This document shows, piece by piece, positions 1 to 8,427 of a DNA stretch of 64,000 nucleotides. The notes under the pieces were generated by a model. That model did no database searches, was not told where the DNA came from, and saw only the letters and a list, made by a program, of their open reading frames with translations. Numbering within the stretch: the first letter of the stretch is position 1; each line of letters opens with the position of its first letter. The translations under genes were made by a program, and so were the position numbers. Source of the DNA: Streptomyces spectabilis (GTDB taxonomy: Bacteria > Actinomycetota > Actinomycetes > Streptomycetales > Streptomycetaceae); contig NZ_CP023690.1 of assembly GCF_008704795.1 (NCBI RefSeq), forward strand, positions 3,172,501 through 3,236,500. Direction: 5' to 3'.

Positions 1-1
1 G

Positions 2-604
2 CTGCCCGAGCGGGCCCGCGAGATCGACCGCCGCCTGGTCTCGCTCCGCACCCGCGCCCAGGCCCTGACCACCCGCAGCGAGCAGGTCGAGCCGGTCCTC
101 AGCGAGCTGCGCCGCCGCTTCACCGCGGCCTGCTGGCAGGACCTCCAGCGCGTCCCGGAGCAGGCAGCCGAGAGCGTGCGGCAGGCGGAGACCAAGCTGA
201 AGGAGGCCCAGCGGGCCCGCGAGGAGCAGCGGTGGCCGGACGCGACGGCGCGCCTGTCGACCGTGCGGGCCCTGCTCAACTCCACCGACGAGGCCGTGTC
301 CGCGGCCGGTGACCGGCTGCGCCGCCTCAACGAGGTCTCCAAGGACCCGCAGGCGGAGATCGAGCGCACCCGGTTCGCGGTCCGTGACGCCCAGCGCCTG
401 GCGATGGCGGGCCGCCAGCGCCCCGACCCGCAGCACGCACGGCCGCTGGACGAGGCGGTGGCCCGCCTGGACCGCGCGGTGGCCGCCCTGGAGGGCCGCC
501 ACCCCGACTACTGGCAGTTCCTGACCGAGACGGAGGCCGTACGCGCGACGGCGGCGCGGGTGGTCGCGCGGATCCGCGAGGAGCGGGGGCAGGGCGCCGT
601 CTGA
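2..604 (+). CDS. C-terminal part of a coiled-coil protein (possibly a TPM-domain protein)
   Basis: This is the last 200 residues of a protein that starts left of the window; the frame is open from base 2 to the TGA at 602. The visible part is highly charged and helical, rich in Glu, Arg, Ala and Leu, as expected for a cytosolic coiled coil. It has no membrane span and no catalytic motif. From memory it resembles the C-terminal half of large Streptomyces TPM-domain proteins (secreted TPM domain, one membrane span, long coiled coil). The diagnostic N-terminal half is missing, so that name is an inference. The following aldolase gene starts 57 bases downstream but has an unrelated role. Confidence 0.6.
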   Translation: MPERAREIDRRLVSLRTRAQALTTRSEQVEPVLSELRRRFTAACWQDLQRVPEQAAESVRQAETKLKEAQRAREEQRWPDATARLSTVRALLNSTDEAVSAAGDRLRRLNEVSKDPQAEIERTRFAVRDAQRLAMAGRQRPDPQHARPLDEAVARLDRAVAALEGRHPDYWQFLTETEAVRATAARVVARIREERGQGAV

Positions 605-661
605 ACCCCGGGCCCGGTGCCCCGCGTCGGACCGCCCCGGGGGCTGTGCGAGCCTGAGGGC

Positions 662-1333
662 ATGACCGAGGGTGTGACCAAGAGTTCGACCGGCGGTTCG
701 GCCACGGGCGCGGCCGGGTTCCTCGCCGCGCTGCGGGCCCGGCGGCTGCTCGCCATCGTGCGCGGCCGCGACCCGGAGGCGTCGTTGCGTACCGTCCTCG
801 CGCTCGTCGAGTCCGGAGTGCCGCTCGTGGAGGTCTCGCTGAGTGGCTCCGGCGCGCTCGGCGTGCTGCGCCGGGCGCGGGCCGAGCTCGGCCCGGACGC
901 GTGGCTCGGCGCGGGCACGGTCCTGACGGCGGACGACGCCGAGGGCGCGGCCGCGGCGGGCGCGAACCTGATCGTGACCCCGGGCCTCGGCGCGGGCGTC
1001 GACACCGGCATCGGCCTCGGCCTGCCCGTGCTCGCGGGCGTCCTGACCCCGACCGACGTGATCGCCGCGAGCGCGGCGGGCGCGAGCGCCCTGAAGGTCT
1101 TCCCGGCGTCGGCGACGGGCGGCCCCGACTATCTGAAGGCGCTCCGCGGCCCCTTCCCCGACCTGCCGTTCGTACCGGTGGGCGGCGTGGACGCGGCCGC
1201 TGCCGAGGCCTATCTGGAGCACGGTGCCGCGGCGGTGGGCGTCGGCTCGCCGCTCGTCGGGGACGCGGCGGACGGCGGTGACCTGGACGCGCTGCGGCGG
1301 CGCGCGCGGCGGTTCGTGGAGGTGTGCGCGTGA
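662..1333 (+). CDS. eda: KDPG/KHG-type bifunctional aldolase
   Basis: A class I aldolase that cleaves 2-keto-3-deoxy-6-phosphogluconate (or 4-hydroxy-2-oxoglutarate) to pyruvate plus an aldehyde, in the Entner-Doudoroff or sugar-acid pathways. The 223-residue protein has the family order: AIVRG near residue 30, VEVSLSG with the catalytic Glu57, a GAGTVL strand, and the Schiff-base lysine in SALKVFPAS at Lys145. ATG 662 is chosen over an upstream in-frame start because the family begins shortly before the AIVRG strand. The next gene, a PfkB kinase, overlaps by four bases (GTGA), so the pair is translationally coupled. A 2-keto-3-deoxygluconate kinase feeding this aldolase is the obvious pathway. 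Confidence 0.88.
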   Translation: MTEGVTKSSTGGSATGAAGFLAALRARRLLAIVRGRDPEASLRTVLALVESGVPLVEVSLSGSGALGVLRRARAELGPDAWLGAGTVLTADDAEGAAAAGANLIVTPGLGAGVDTGIGLGLPVLAGVLTPTDVIAASAAGASALKVFPASATGGPDYLKALRGPFPDLPFVPVGGVDAAAAEAYLEHGAAAVGVGSPLVGDAADGGDLDALRRRARRFVEVCA

Positions 1334-2313
1334 GCGGGGTGCGCGCGGGCGCGGGCACCGGCCCGGACGTGTTCACCTTCGGGGAGACCATGGCCGCCCT
1401 GCGCGGCGAGGGGCCGCTGAAGCTGGGCGGCGTCCTGACCGTGTCCGTCGCGGGGGCCGAGTCGAACGTGGCCGTCGGCCTGGCCCGGCTCGGGCACGAC
1501 GCGTCCTGGGCGGGCGCCGTCGGCGACGACGAGGCCGGTGAACTGGTCCTGCGGACGCTGCGGGCCGAAGGCGTGGACGTCACGGGCGCCCGCCGCGACC
1601 CGCACGCGCCCACCGGCCTGATCCTCTTCGAGCCGCGCCTCCCGGAGGTGACGCGGGTCCACTACTACCGCTCCGGGTCCGCCGGTTCACGGGTCGACGC
1701 GGAGGCCGTCGCGCGGGCCTTCGCCGCGACGCCGCCCCGGCTGCTGCATCTGACCGGTGTCACCCCGGCCCTCGGCGAGGCGGCCCGCGCCGCCTGGGAG
1801 CGCGTGCTGCGCCTGGCGCGCGAGCACGCCGTGCCCGTCTGCCTGGACGTCAACCACCGCTCCCGGCTGTGGAGTACGGGCGACGCGGCCGCCTTCCTGC
1901 GCCCCTGGGTGCCGTACGTCGACGTGCTCGTGGCCTCCGCCGACGAGCTGCCGGTGTGCCTGCCGCCCGAGGGCGAACCGGGCGACGCGCGAGCGGCGGC
2001 CGAGCGGCTGCTGCGGCTCGGCGTCCCGGAGGTCGTCGTGAAGCTGGGCGCGGACGGCGCCACGGCTCACGTGGAGGGGGGCGCGTCGTGGCACCGCCCG
2101 GCGGTGCCGGTGCGCGTCGTCGACACCGTGGGCGCCGGGGACGCCTTCGTCGCCGGGTATCTGTCCGCGCTGCTCGACGGGGCGGACGTGCCGGGGCGGC
2201 TCGAACGGGCCGTGACCACCGGGGCCTTCGCGGTCGCCTCGCGCGGGGACTGGGAAGGCGCCCCTACGCGGGCGGAGTTGGGCCTGCTCGGCGCGGCCGA
2301 CGTGCTGCGCTAG
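1330..2313 (+). CDS. PfkB-family sugar kinase, likely 2-keto-3-deoxygluconate kinase
   Basis: Ribokinase/PfkB-fold kinase of about 327 residues. An N-terminal substrate region (FTFGETMAALRGEG, then GGAESNVAVGLARLG) is followed by the C-terminal PfkB signature DTVGAGDAFVAGYL, whose aspartate (Asp271) is the catalytic base. The GTG at 1330 overlaps the aldolase stop as GTGA; a GTG six bases upstream is an alternative. Coupling to a KDPG aldolase points to 2-keto-3-deoxygluconate as substrate, but other sugars cannot be excluded from sequence. Its TAG shares the palindrome CTAG with the TAG of the convergent FmdB gene, so the two coding regions meet in four bases. Confidence 0.82.
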   Translation: MSGVRAGAGTGPDVFTFGETMAALRGEGPLKLGGVLTVSVAGAESNVAVGLARLGHDASWAGAVGDDEAGELVLRTLRAEGVDVTGARRDPHAPTGLILFEPRLPEVTRVHYYRSGSAGSRVDAEAVARAFAATPPRLLHLTGVTPALGEAARAAWERVLRLAREHAVPVCLDVNHRSRLWSTGDAAAFLRPWVPYVDVLVASADELPVCLPPEGEPGDARAAAERLLRLGVPEVVVKLGADGATAHVEGGASWHRPAVPVRVVDTVGAGDAFVAGYLSALLDGADVPGRLERAVTTGAFAVASRGDWEGAPTRAELGLLGAADVLR

Positions 2314-2519
2314 CCGCAGCAGCCGCCGCCGCAGCAACCGCCGCCGCCTCCCCCTCCGGCCGGGGCGGGGGCGGCGCCGCCGACCGCCACGGTCGACAGG
2401 AGCTTCACGGTGTCCTCGTGTCCGGCCGGGCACACGGCCGGAGCCGCGGACTCCGCCATGGGGCGGCTCAGCTCGAAGGTGTCACCACAGGGCCGGCAGC
2501 GGTACTCGTAACGGGGCAT
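2310..2519 (-). CDS. FmdB-family zinc-ribbon protein
   Basis: A 69-residue protein with the FmdB signature: MPRYEYRC, a CxxC pair (CRPCGDTFEL) and a second metal pair CPAGHE. The family is named for a putative amidase regulator; most members have no defined function. The C-terminal third is unusual, an Ala-Pro linker running into a glycine tract and then CCGGGCCG, adding four cysteines that could bind metal. The gene is convergent with the sugar kinase and overlaps its stop by four bases. The start is the only ATG that gives the conserved N-terminus. Confidence 0.85.
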   Translation of the reverse strand: MPRYEYRCRPCGDTFELSRPMAESAAPAVCPAGHEDTVKLLSTVAVGGAAPAPAGGGGGGGCCGGGCCG

Positions 2520-2523
2520 GCCC

Positions 2524-2670
2524 CAAGATTACGCCGCGCCGCGCCCCTGACCCGCCCCCTCCCGAACAAGGGGGCTCCGCATCTCGTCTGCAGGCCGCAG
2601 ACGAAATCCGGTCCGCACCGGCAACCATCCAGCCCGTCCGGCGTTTGAGGACGAGGCCGAAGGCCGGTCA
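2524..2670. repeat. Intergenic dispersed repeat (GTTTGAGGACGAG type)
   Basis: The gap between FmdB and the HAD gene holds a copy of a short dispersed repeat. The 25-nt core at 2631-2655 (AGCCCGTCC, GGCGTTT, GAGGACGAG) recurs exactly at 48338-48362 on the same strand and at 51984-52008 on the opposite strand. Upstream is an imperfect inverted repeat around CGTCTGCAGGCCGCAGACG (2585-2603), able to form a hairpin. All copies lie between genes, near 3' ends. I recall similar intergenic elements in many Streptomyces genomes. Confidence 0.75.
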
Positions 2671-2678
2671 AGTCCGGG

Positions 2679-3488
2679 TCACTCCGACAGGAAGCGCCGC
2701 GCGATCGACTCCCCCGCCGCGACCCCGGCCTCCGGCACCACCACGAGCCCCGGCGCGGTCCAGCCGATGTCGGCCAGCTCCCCGTGCGAGGGCCGGAAGG
2801 ACCGGTCCGCCGCGGCCAGCAAATCCGCGTCGAGCAGCGAGTCCCCCGCAGCCAGCGTCTCGTCGGCCCCGACCCGCCGCGCGACCTCGCGCATCGCCGC
2901 GCTCTTGGTGAGCGGCCGCGGCACGGCGTACACCTTGCGCCCCTGGAGCGAGACGGTCCAGCCGCGCATCGCCGCCCACTCGCCGAGTTCCTTGACCCAG
3001 CCGTCCGGCAGCAGGGCGCGCTCGACGACCAGATAGGCGAAGAGGTCCTCGGCGACGCGCTCCTTGAGCAGCCAGGCCGGGTCCGCGGTGCGCAGCAGAT
3101 GGGCGCGGACCTCCTCCAGGGGGGCGCAGTCCGCGGCGATGCGCCGGTCGACGGCCGCGCGCCAGTCGGGGTCGGGGACCCCGTCGACGAGCAGGTGGCC
3201 GCCGTTGGCGCAGATCGCGTACGCGGGCGCGGGCCCGGGCAGGTGGATGCGCGCGTACTGCTCGCGCGTCCGCGTGGTCGTGGGCACGAACACGGCGGCC
3301 CTGCCCAGCTCCGCGAGCAGCCCGGCGGCGGTCTCCGTGACGTACGACAGCGGCTTGCCCTCGTACACCTCGACGCACAGCAGGCGCGGCGCCTCGGCGT
3401 CGGGCATGCGCAGGCCGAGCGCGGCTGCGGAGTAGATGAGGGTCCGGTCGAGGTCGCTGGCGACGAGACGGACGGACGTGGCGCTCAC
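2679..3488 (-). CDS. HAD-superfamily phosphatase of the Ter metabolite module
   Basis: HAD hydrolase of 269 residues. Motif I is SDLDRTLIYS (DxDxT) near residue 10 and motif IV is GDSLLDADLL near residue 225; a Cof-like C2 cap lies between. It probably removes phosphate from a small molecule made by the two upstream genes. The GTG at 3488 overlaps the stop of the phosphoribosyltransferase by four bases, which decides this start over longer upstream extensions. In Ter stress systems a HAD phosphatase, a phosphoribosyltransferase and an HpcH/HpaI lyase form a conserved set predicted to make a nucleoside-like metabolite. The same three genes are present here in coupled order. Confidence 0.85.
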   Translation of the reverse strand: MSATSVRLVASDLDRTLIYSAAALGLRMPDAEAPRLLCVEVYEGKPLSYVTETAAGLLAELGRAAVFVPTTTRTREQYARIHLPGPAPAYAICANGGHLLVDGVPDPDWRAAVDRRIAADCAPLEEVRAHLLRTADPAWLLKERVAEDLFAYLVVERALLPDGWVKELGEWAAMRGWTVSLQGRKVYAVPRPLTKSAAMREVARRVGADETLAAGDSLLDADLLAAADRSFRPSHGELADIGWTAPGLVVVPEAGVAAGESIARRFLSE

Positions 3489-5959
3489 GCTCCGGTCACC
3501 GCCTTGCCGTCGGCGCCGGTCGCCCCGCGCGTGTACTGGGGGTGGATGAGGCCCACGCAGGTGTACGGGAGTCCGTCCACCTCCTCGACGGGCACGCCGC
3601 GCTGGGCGGCGAGCAGCCGGACGTGGTCGAGGTCGGCGCCCGCCCCGGCCCTGGCGAGGATCTTCCACGGCACCCGGCGGAGCAGCACGCGCGTGGTCTC
3701 GCCGACGCCGGGCTTGACGAGGTTCACGTCATGGATGCCGTACTCCTCGCTGATCCGCTCCACGGCGGCCCAGCCCTCCCAGGTGGGGGTGCGGTCGGCG
3801 GCGAGGACCTCCTTGACCCGCGTGTCCACGGCGTCGCCCACCTCGTCGAAGCGGGCGGCGATCGCGTCCACGAAGTCGACGGAGACGTCGGCGGCCGCGA
3901 GCTCGCGGTAGAACTTCGCGCCGTGGAAGTCGTGCGCGCCGACCAGGTCGGCGCGCAGCACGGTGCGCGAGACGAGGCCGGAGACCGTCGAGTTGAGGCA
4001 GGCGGAGGGGATGAGGTAGTCCTCACGGGTGCCGTACGTGCGCACGCAGGAGCCCGGGTCGGCGAGCACGGCCATCTCCGGACTGAAGCCGGTGACGCCC
4101 TCGGCCGCTTCGAACTCCCGTATCGCGGCGGCGAGTTCACGGGTGATGGCGCCCTTGCCGGTCCAGCCGTCGACGAAGACGACGTCGGCCGGGTCGTGGT
4201 GCGCGGCGAGCCAGCGCAGGGCGTTGGCGTCGATGCCGCGGCCGCGCACGATGGACACCGCGTAGTGCGGCAGGTCGAGGCCGTGGCGATGCCGCGCCCA
4301 GCGGCGCATCAGGACGCCGACCGGGGTGCCCGCGCGGGCCAGGGAGACGAGGACGGGGCGGGGCGAGCGCTCGGCGATGACCGTCTCGGTGACCGTGCCG
4401 ACGGCCCCCGCGATCCGGGCGGCGGAGGTGTCGAGCGCGGCCCGGAACAGCTCCTGGTACTGGGCGCTCGGCTGGTACTCGACGGGCAGCGACTCGGCGT
4501 AGTGCGCGCCGCCGCTCTGGATGGCCTCCTCGCGCTCCTCGGTGGGCGCTTCGAGCGTGACCTCCGACAGGTCCTGGAGCAGCCAGCCGACGTCGTCGGG
4601 CGCGTACGAGGAGAAGGCGGGGCCACGGAGGGGTGCTGGCAGCACGGACGGGGACCTTTCGGGTGCGTACGAGGGCACGACGGCGAGCAGCACGTGCCCG
4701 GTGTGCGCGGAGAGCCGGGCGAGCAGCCCGTCGGGGGCGTGCAGGGCGGGCGTGTCGGCGGTGGAGTCGACGACGGCGACGACCGCGTCGAAGCCGCCGC
4801 CCGCCACGTTGTAGGCGTAGCGGTCGCCGGGCCCGTCGGCCGGGTCGTCGTGGGCGGGGAAGACGAGCCGGGTGCGGATGGCGTAGCCGGGGTCGTCGAC
4901 GGCGAGGACGGGCGAGCGGGTGGTGGTGGAGTAGCGGACCTCCGCCCGGTCGCCGAGGTACCCCTCCAGGGCGGCGCCGAGCGCGAGCGGCGCGTACATC
5001 AGCTCCTCGAAGCCGAGGACGAGGACGCGCCGGGCGCCCTCGGGCAGCGCCCGCGCGAGCCGCTCCGCCATGCCGGGAAGGGCGGCGGCCAGGCGCGCCC
5101 GGTGCGCGGGCGTGAAGCCGTGGCGCCCCCCGTCAGGGACGCCGTCGGGCCAGGCCAGGGGGGCGCGGGTGACGGGGGCGCGCTCGGCGCGCGGCGCGGG
5201 CAGGGCGTCCGCCGCGCCCTCGTGCTCCTCGACGAGGGCCTGCCCCTTCTCCAGGACCCCCTCCGGCAGCCGCACCGTGCCGGACGCGAGGGCCACCAGG
5301 TCGACGCGGGCGCCGATCTCCGCGGCGAAGGCGTCGAGGCGGTCCCGGTCGGCGGGGGCGCGCATGTCGACCAGGGCCACGATGACGTACCGCTCGCGCG
5401 GGAAGCGCGCGTGCAGGGCGCGGACGGTGTTGAGGACGGTGTTGCCGGTGGAGAACTCGTCGTCGACGAGGACCAGGGCGCCCGCGCCCGCGAGCAGCCG
5501 CGGGTCCTCGGGGAGCAGCAGGTGCGAGGTGGCGTGCGAGTGGGACTCCTCGAAGCCGCCCGCGCGCGCCGCGCCCGCGACGGGGCGGCGCGTCGAGTGC
5601 AGATAGGGGGCGTCGCCGACGCCGTCGGCGACGCAGTGGCCGAGGCCCGTCGCCGTCTCCGCGTAGCCGAGGACGACGGCGCGCGCGCACTCCTCGGGGC
5701 CGAGCAGCTCGCGCACCCGCAGGCCGAGCTCGTACCCGGACCGCCGGACCACCGACGGCAGCTGCGGCACGTGCTTGCCGAGGACGTTCGACACCAACAG
5801 ATGCGCCCGCTTGGGGTTGCGGCGCAGGGCGAGCCCGAGCAGTTCCTTCAGCCGTCCGTCACCGTCCAGCTCGACCCCGAGCCGCTCGGCGACCCACGTA
5901 CCCGACCACACCACGTCTTCCGTCTTCCTTACGTCTACGTCTATGTCTATGTCCGTCAC
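3485..5959 (-). CDS. Multidomain phosphoribosyltransferase (PRTase_2-TRSP-StiP/PRTase_1-PELOTA)
   Basis: An 824-residue fusion enzyme. Residues about 10-220 form a phosphoribosyltransferase with PRPP loop LVLVDDEFSTGNT near residue 163. About 265-400 fits the TRSP extension. About 430-720 is a second PRTase-like unit (StiP/PRTase_1 type) with VFVDGWTGKGA near residue 593. The C-terminus (about 740-815, ending near GLIHPQYTRG) fits the PELOTA_1 RNA-binding domain. In many genomes these domains are on two genes; here they are one chain. Family knowledge predicts ribosylation of a base-like compound in the Ter stress pathway. The GTG at 5959 overlaps the lyase stop by four bases. The N-terminus carries an odd TDIDIDVDV run from a hexanucleotide-like DNA repeat. 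Confidence 0.8.
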   Translation of the reverse strand: MTDIDIDVDVRKTEDVVWSGTWVAERLGVELDGDGRLKELLGLALRRNPKRAHLLVSNVLGKHVPQLPSVVRRSGYELGLRVRELLGPEECARAVVLGYAETATGLGHCVADGVGDAPYLHSTRRPVAGAARAGGFEESHSHATSHLLLPEDPRLLAGAGALVLVDDEFSTGNTVLNTVRALHARFPRERYVIVALVDMRAPADRDRLDAFAAEIGARVDLVALASGTVRLPEGVLEKGQALVEEHEGAADALPAPRAERAPVTRAPLAWPDGVPDGGRHGFTPAHRARLAAALPGMAERLARALPEGARRVLVLGFEELMYAPLALGAALEGYLGDRAEVRYSTTTRSPVLAVDDPGYAIRTRLVFPAHDDPADGPGDRYAYNVAGGGFDAVVAVVDSTADTPALHAPDGLLARLSAHTGHVLLAVVPSYAPERSPSVLPAPLRGPAFSSYAPDDVGWLLQDLSEVTLEAPTEEREEAIQSGGAHYAESLPVEYQPSAQYQELFRAALDTSAARIAGAVGTVTETVIAERSPRPVLVSLARAGTPVGVLMRRWARHRHGLDLPHYAVSIVRGRGIDANALRWLAAHHDPADVVFVDGWTGKGAITRELAAAIREFEAAEGVTGFSPEMAVLADPGSCVRTYGTREDYLIPSACLNSTVSGLVSRTVLRADLVGAHDFHGAKFYRELAAADVSVDFVDAIAARFDEVGDAVDTRVKEVLAADRTPTWEGWAAVERISEEYGIHDVNLVKPGVGETTRVLLRRVPWKILARAGAGADLDHVRLLAAQRGVPVEEVDGLPYTCVGLIHPQYTRGATGADGKAVTGA

Positions 5960-7122
5960 GAGGGCAGCCCCGCGCTGAGCAGCTCCACGAAGCCGACGTC
6001 CTCGCGCGCGACGCCGAAGACCTCGGCGCGGCGCAGGGTCCGCTCGGCCCAGGCGCGGTGCGGCTTCACCTCGTTCATCTTGTTCGTGTACGCGGAGCGC
6101 ATGACTCCGCCGCCGTCCCGCTCGGGGCGCAGGATGTCCCGGGCGTCGCTGTACTCCTCGTGGCTGACCACGGACAGGGCGTGCACGGGCATGACGTGCG
6201 AGGGGTGGATGCAGGTCTTGCCGAGCAGGCCGTTGGCCCGGTCCAGCTCGATCTCGCGGAGCAGGCCGTCGAGGTCGTGCTCGATCAGGGCCTGGCGCAG
6301 TTCCTCGGCGCGGACCTCCAGGAACGGGCTCTGGCGGAGCTGCGGCTTGAACATCCGCTCCTGGACGCGGAAGTACTCCCACACGGGCCCGGTCACGATG
6401 AAGCCGGTGCCGTCGGCGCGGCCGAGGTGGTTCACCACGTCGGCGATGACGGAGGCGACGATCTGCACGTCGTACGCGGTCATGTGCGGGGGCCTGCGCA
6501 GGCCGTAGGCCGAGCAGAAGTCGGTGACGCCGAGCCGCAGCGCGAGCACCCGGTCGCGGTACTTGTCGACGGTGCGGGCGATCCCGGTGATCGTCTCCGC
6601 GCGGCTCTCCAGATGGAGCAGCTGCGGCGATTCGAGGACCGGCATCGCGAACAGGCGCCGCCCGCTCGCCGCCTCGGCGGCGGCGAGCGACTCCAGGAAC
6701 GGAACGCCCCGTTCCTCGGTGAACTTCGGCAGTACGAATCCGGACAGGAGCCGGATCGCGGGGCCGAGCCTGTGGGTCAGATCGAGGATCTGCTCCGGGG
6801 CGCGGACACGGATGAAGAGCAGCGGAGGCTCGGCGTCCGGGCGGGCGGCGAGATCCCGGAAGTGCCGGACCAGATTCTCCTCGGCGCCCACGACCTCGGC
6901 GTCGTCGATGGAGTCCTCCAGACAGATGACCATCGAGATCACGCCACGCCCTGCCTGCTTGAGGATGTCGTCGGCCAGCTGCGGCCGCGTGGCCGGGCTG
7001 TACAGCGTCGCGCCGAGGGCGGCGGCGATGAGCTGCGGCGGGGAGTCCGCGGTGAAGGCATACGGCTCCCTGTGAAAGAGGCGCTCTCGCACCTCTGGGG
7101 CTATGTGCCCGAAGTGACGCAT
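5956..7122 (-). CDS. HpcH/HpaI (CitE-like) aldolase/citrate lyase family protein
   Basis: A 388-residue TIM-barrel lyase of the HpcH/HpaI superfamily, first gene of the coupled Ter metabolite operon. Visible signatures are the acidic metal site in VICLEDSID near residue 90, IRVRAPEQI, the FAMPVLESPQLL strand, and a late GKTCIHPSHVMPV segment resembling the CitE C-terminus. It probably forms or breaks a C-C bond in the precursor of the Ter-associated nucleoside-like metabolite; the substrate is unknown. ATG 7122 begins MRHFGHIAPEV. Longer upstream starts would add low-complexity sequence lying in the divergent promoter region. Its stop overlaps the next gene's start as GTGA. Confidence 0.82.
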   Translation of the reverse strand: MRHFGHIAPEVRERLFHREPYAFTADSPPQLIAAALGATLYSPATRPQLADDILKQAGRGVISMVICLEDSIDDAEVVGAEENLVRHFRDLAARPDAEPPLLFIRVRAPEQILDLTHRLGPAIRLLSGFVLPKFTEERGVPFLESLAAAEAASGRRLFAMPVLESPQLLHLESRAETITGIARTVDKYRDRVLALRLGVTDFCSAYGLRRPPHMTAYDVQIVASVIADVVNHLGRADGTGFIVTGPVWEYFRVQERMFKPQLRQSPFLEVRAEELRQALIEHDLDGLLREIELDRANGLLGKTCIHPSHVMPVHALSVVSHEEYSDARDILRPERDGGGVMRSAYTNKMNEVKPHRAWAERTLRRAEVFGVAREDVGFVELLSAGLPS

Positions 7123-7475
7123 GGGGTTCCCCTGGGATTCTCCTGATTTCGCCCGCATCGCGTATGCGATCCGAAGATGTGGCCGGTAATAGTACGTAAG
7201 GGCGAGTGTCCAGGGTTCCCCTCGGGCATGAAATCCAGGTAACCCGGCCATGTCGTACACCTCGGCACCACACCGGCACAGTCGGATGTCATAGGACAAG
7301 GGATCCCAAGACGGCGTCAAGGGGCAATCAACGGAGATTCAAGACGCACGAGTGTCCGAAAAGAAGCGGTCGGTGGGAGAGGTCTGCGGGCCGGTGGTCC
7401 GGGGAAGGCCCGAGTCCGGGACGGCCCCCGGGCCCCACGTTGTCCCGGCCCGGACGAGGAAGGCAGGATGACGGC
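7123..7475. promoter_or_regulatory. Divergent intergenic region between the Ter lyase operon and terD
   Basis: 353 bases without a gene, separating the leftward lyase operon from the rightward proline-tailed terD. It must hold both promoters. An inverted repeat ATCGC-GTAT-GCGAT lies at 7158-7171 and the AT-richer stretch around GGTAATAGTACGTAAGG follows. I cannot assign a specific regulator. Confidence 0.4.
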
Positions 7476-8408
7476 ATGACGCACGCGATGTTGAAGGGGT
7501 CGAACGTCCCGCTGGAAGCCACCGCGGTCCGCGCGGTCCTGCGCTGGACGCTGAGCCAGGGCTCCCCCGTCGTCGACGCGTCGGCGCTGCTGCTCGGCAC
7601 CGACGGCCGGGTGCGCTCCGACGAGGACTTCGTCTTCTACAACCAGCCGCGCCACCCCTCGGGGAAGGTCTGGCGCCTGGGCCAGAAGCGCGTCACCGAG
7701 GGCACCGCCGTCCATCTGACCGACACCGTCCAGGCGGACCTCGCGGGCCTCGACCCGGCCGTCGACCGCGTGCTCGTCGTCGCCTCCGCCGACGACGTGC
7801 CCTTCGAGCAGGTGCGGGAGCTGCGGATCCTGCTGTACGACGCCGCGCCCGGCGCCACTGGAGCCGCCGAGCCGCTCGCGTACTTCGACATCACTCCGCA
7901 GACCGGCGCCGAGACCGCGCTGATCTGCGGTGAGCTCTACCGCCGCGGCGAGGGCTGGAAGTTCCGCGCCCTCGGCGAGGGGTACTCCAACGGCCTGGTG
8001 GGCCTCGCCACCGACTTCGGCATCTCCGTGGACGAGTCGGAGGCCGTGCCCGAGCCGACCCCGGACGCCTCGCTGCCGCGCGGGCCCGGCGCCGCCGCGG
8101 GACCCCCGGCCGCCCACCCCGCGCGGCCGCTGCCCCCGGCACAGCCGCAGCCGTCCGCCTCCTACCCGGTCGCGCCGCCCGCGCCCGCCGTCGCTCCCCA
8201 GCCTGCGTACGGCTACCCGCCCGAGCCGCCGCGCCACCCCGCGCCGCAGCCCGCCTACGGCTATCCGCAGCCCGCGGCCGCGCACGTCACCCAGCCGCCG
8301 GTGGCGCCCCAGCCGGCGTACGGCTATCCGCATCCGGTCGCGCCCGTGCCCGTGCCCGACCCGAACTTCCGGATGCCGCCGCAGGGGCCGCAGTTCCTGG
8401 CGCGCTGA
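7476..8408 (+). CDS. TerD-domain protein with proline-rich repeat tail
   Basis: A 310-residue protein. Residues 1-190 form a TerD domain (start MTHAMLKGSNVPL, then VVDASALLLG, DEDFVFYNQP, and the C-terminal GWKFRALGEGY...GLATDFGI motif). The canonical Ca2+-binding acidic loop of the other TerD proteins here (DNxTGEGxGDDE) is replaced by a basic segment around RLGQKRVTEG, so calcium binding may be altered. Residues 200-310 are Pro/Ala/Tyr-rich and include three APQPAYGYP units, like adhesive or condensate-forming tails. ATG 7476 is the first start consistent with the domain. It stands divergent from the lyase operon and convergent with the TerA-like gene. Confidence 0.85.
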   Translation: MTHAMLKGSNVPLEATAVRAVLRWTLSQGSPVVDASALLLGTDGRVRSDEDFVFYNQPRHPSGKVWRLGQKRVTEGTAVHLTDTVQADLAGLDPAVDRVLVVASADDVPFEQVRELRILLYDAAPGATGAAEPLAYFDITPQTGAETALICGELYRRGEGWKFRALGEGYSNGLVGLATDFGISVDESEAVPEPTPDASLPRGPGAAAGPPAAHPARPLPPAQPQPSASYPVAPPAPAVAPQPAYGYPPEPPRHPAPQPAYGYPQPAAAHVTQPPVAPQPAYGYPHPVAPVPVPDPNFRMPPQGPQFLAR

Positions 8409-8427
8409 GCGGGGCGGGGGCGGCCGC

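Noticed and set aside
3542..6508. Long plus-strand frame over the phosphoribosyltransferase and lyase
   Set aside because: Shadow of the minus-strand genes, no recognisable motif.
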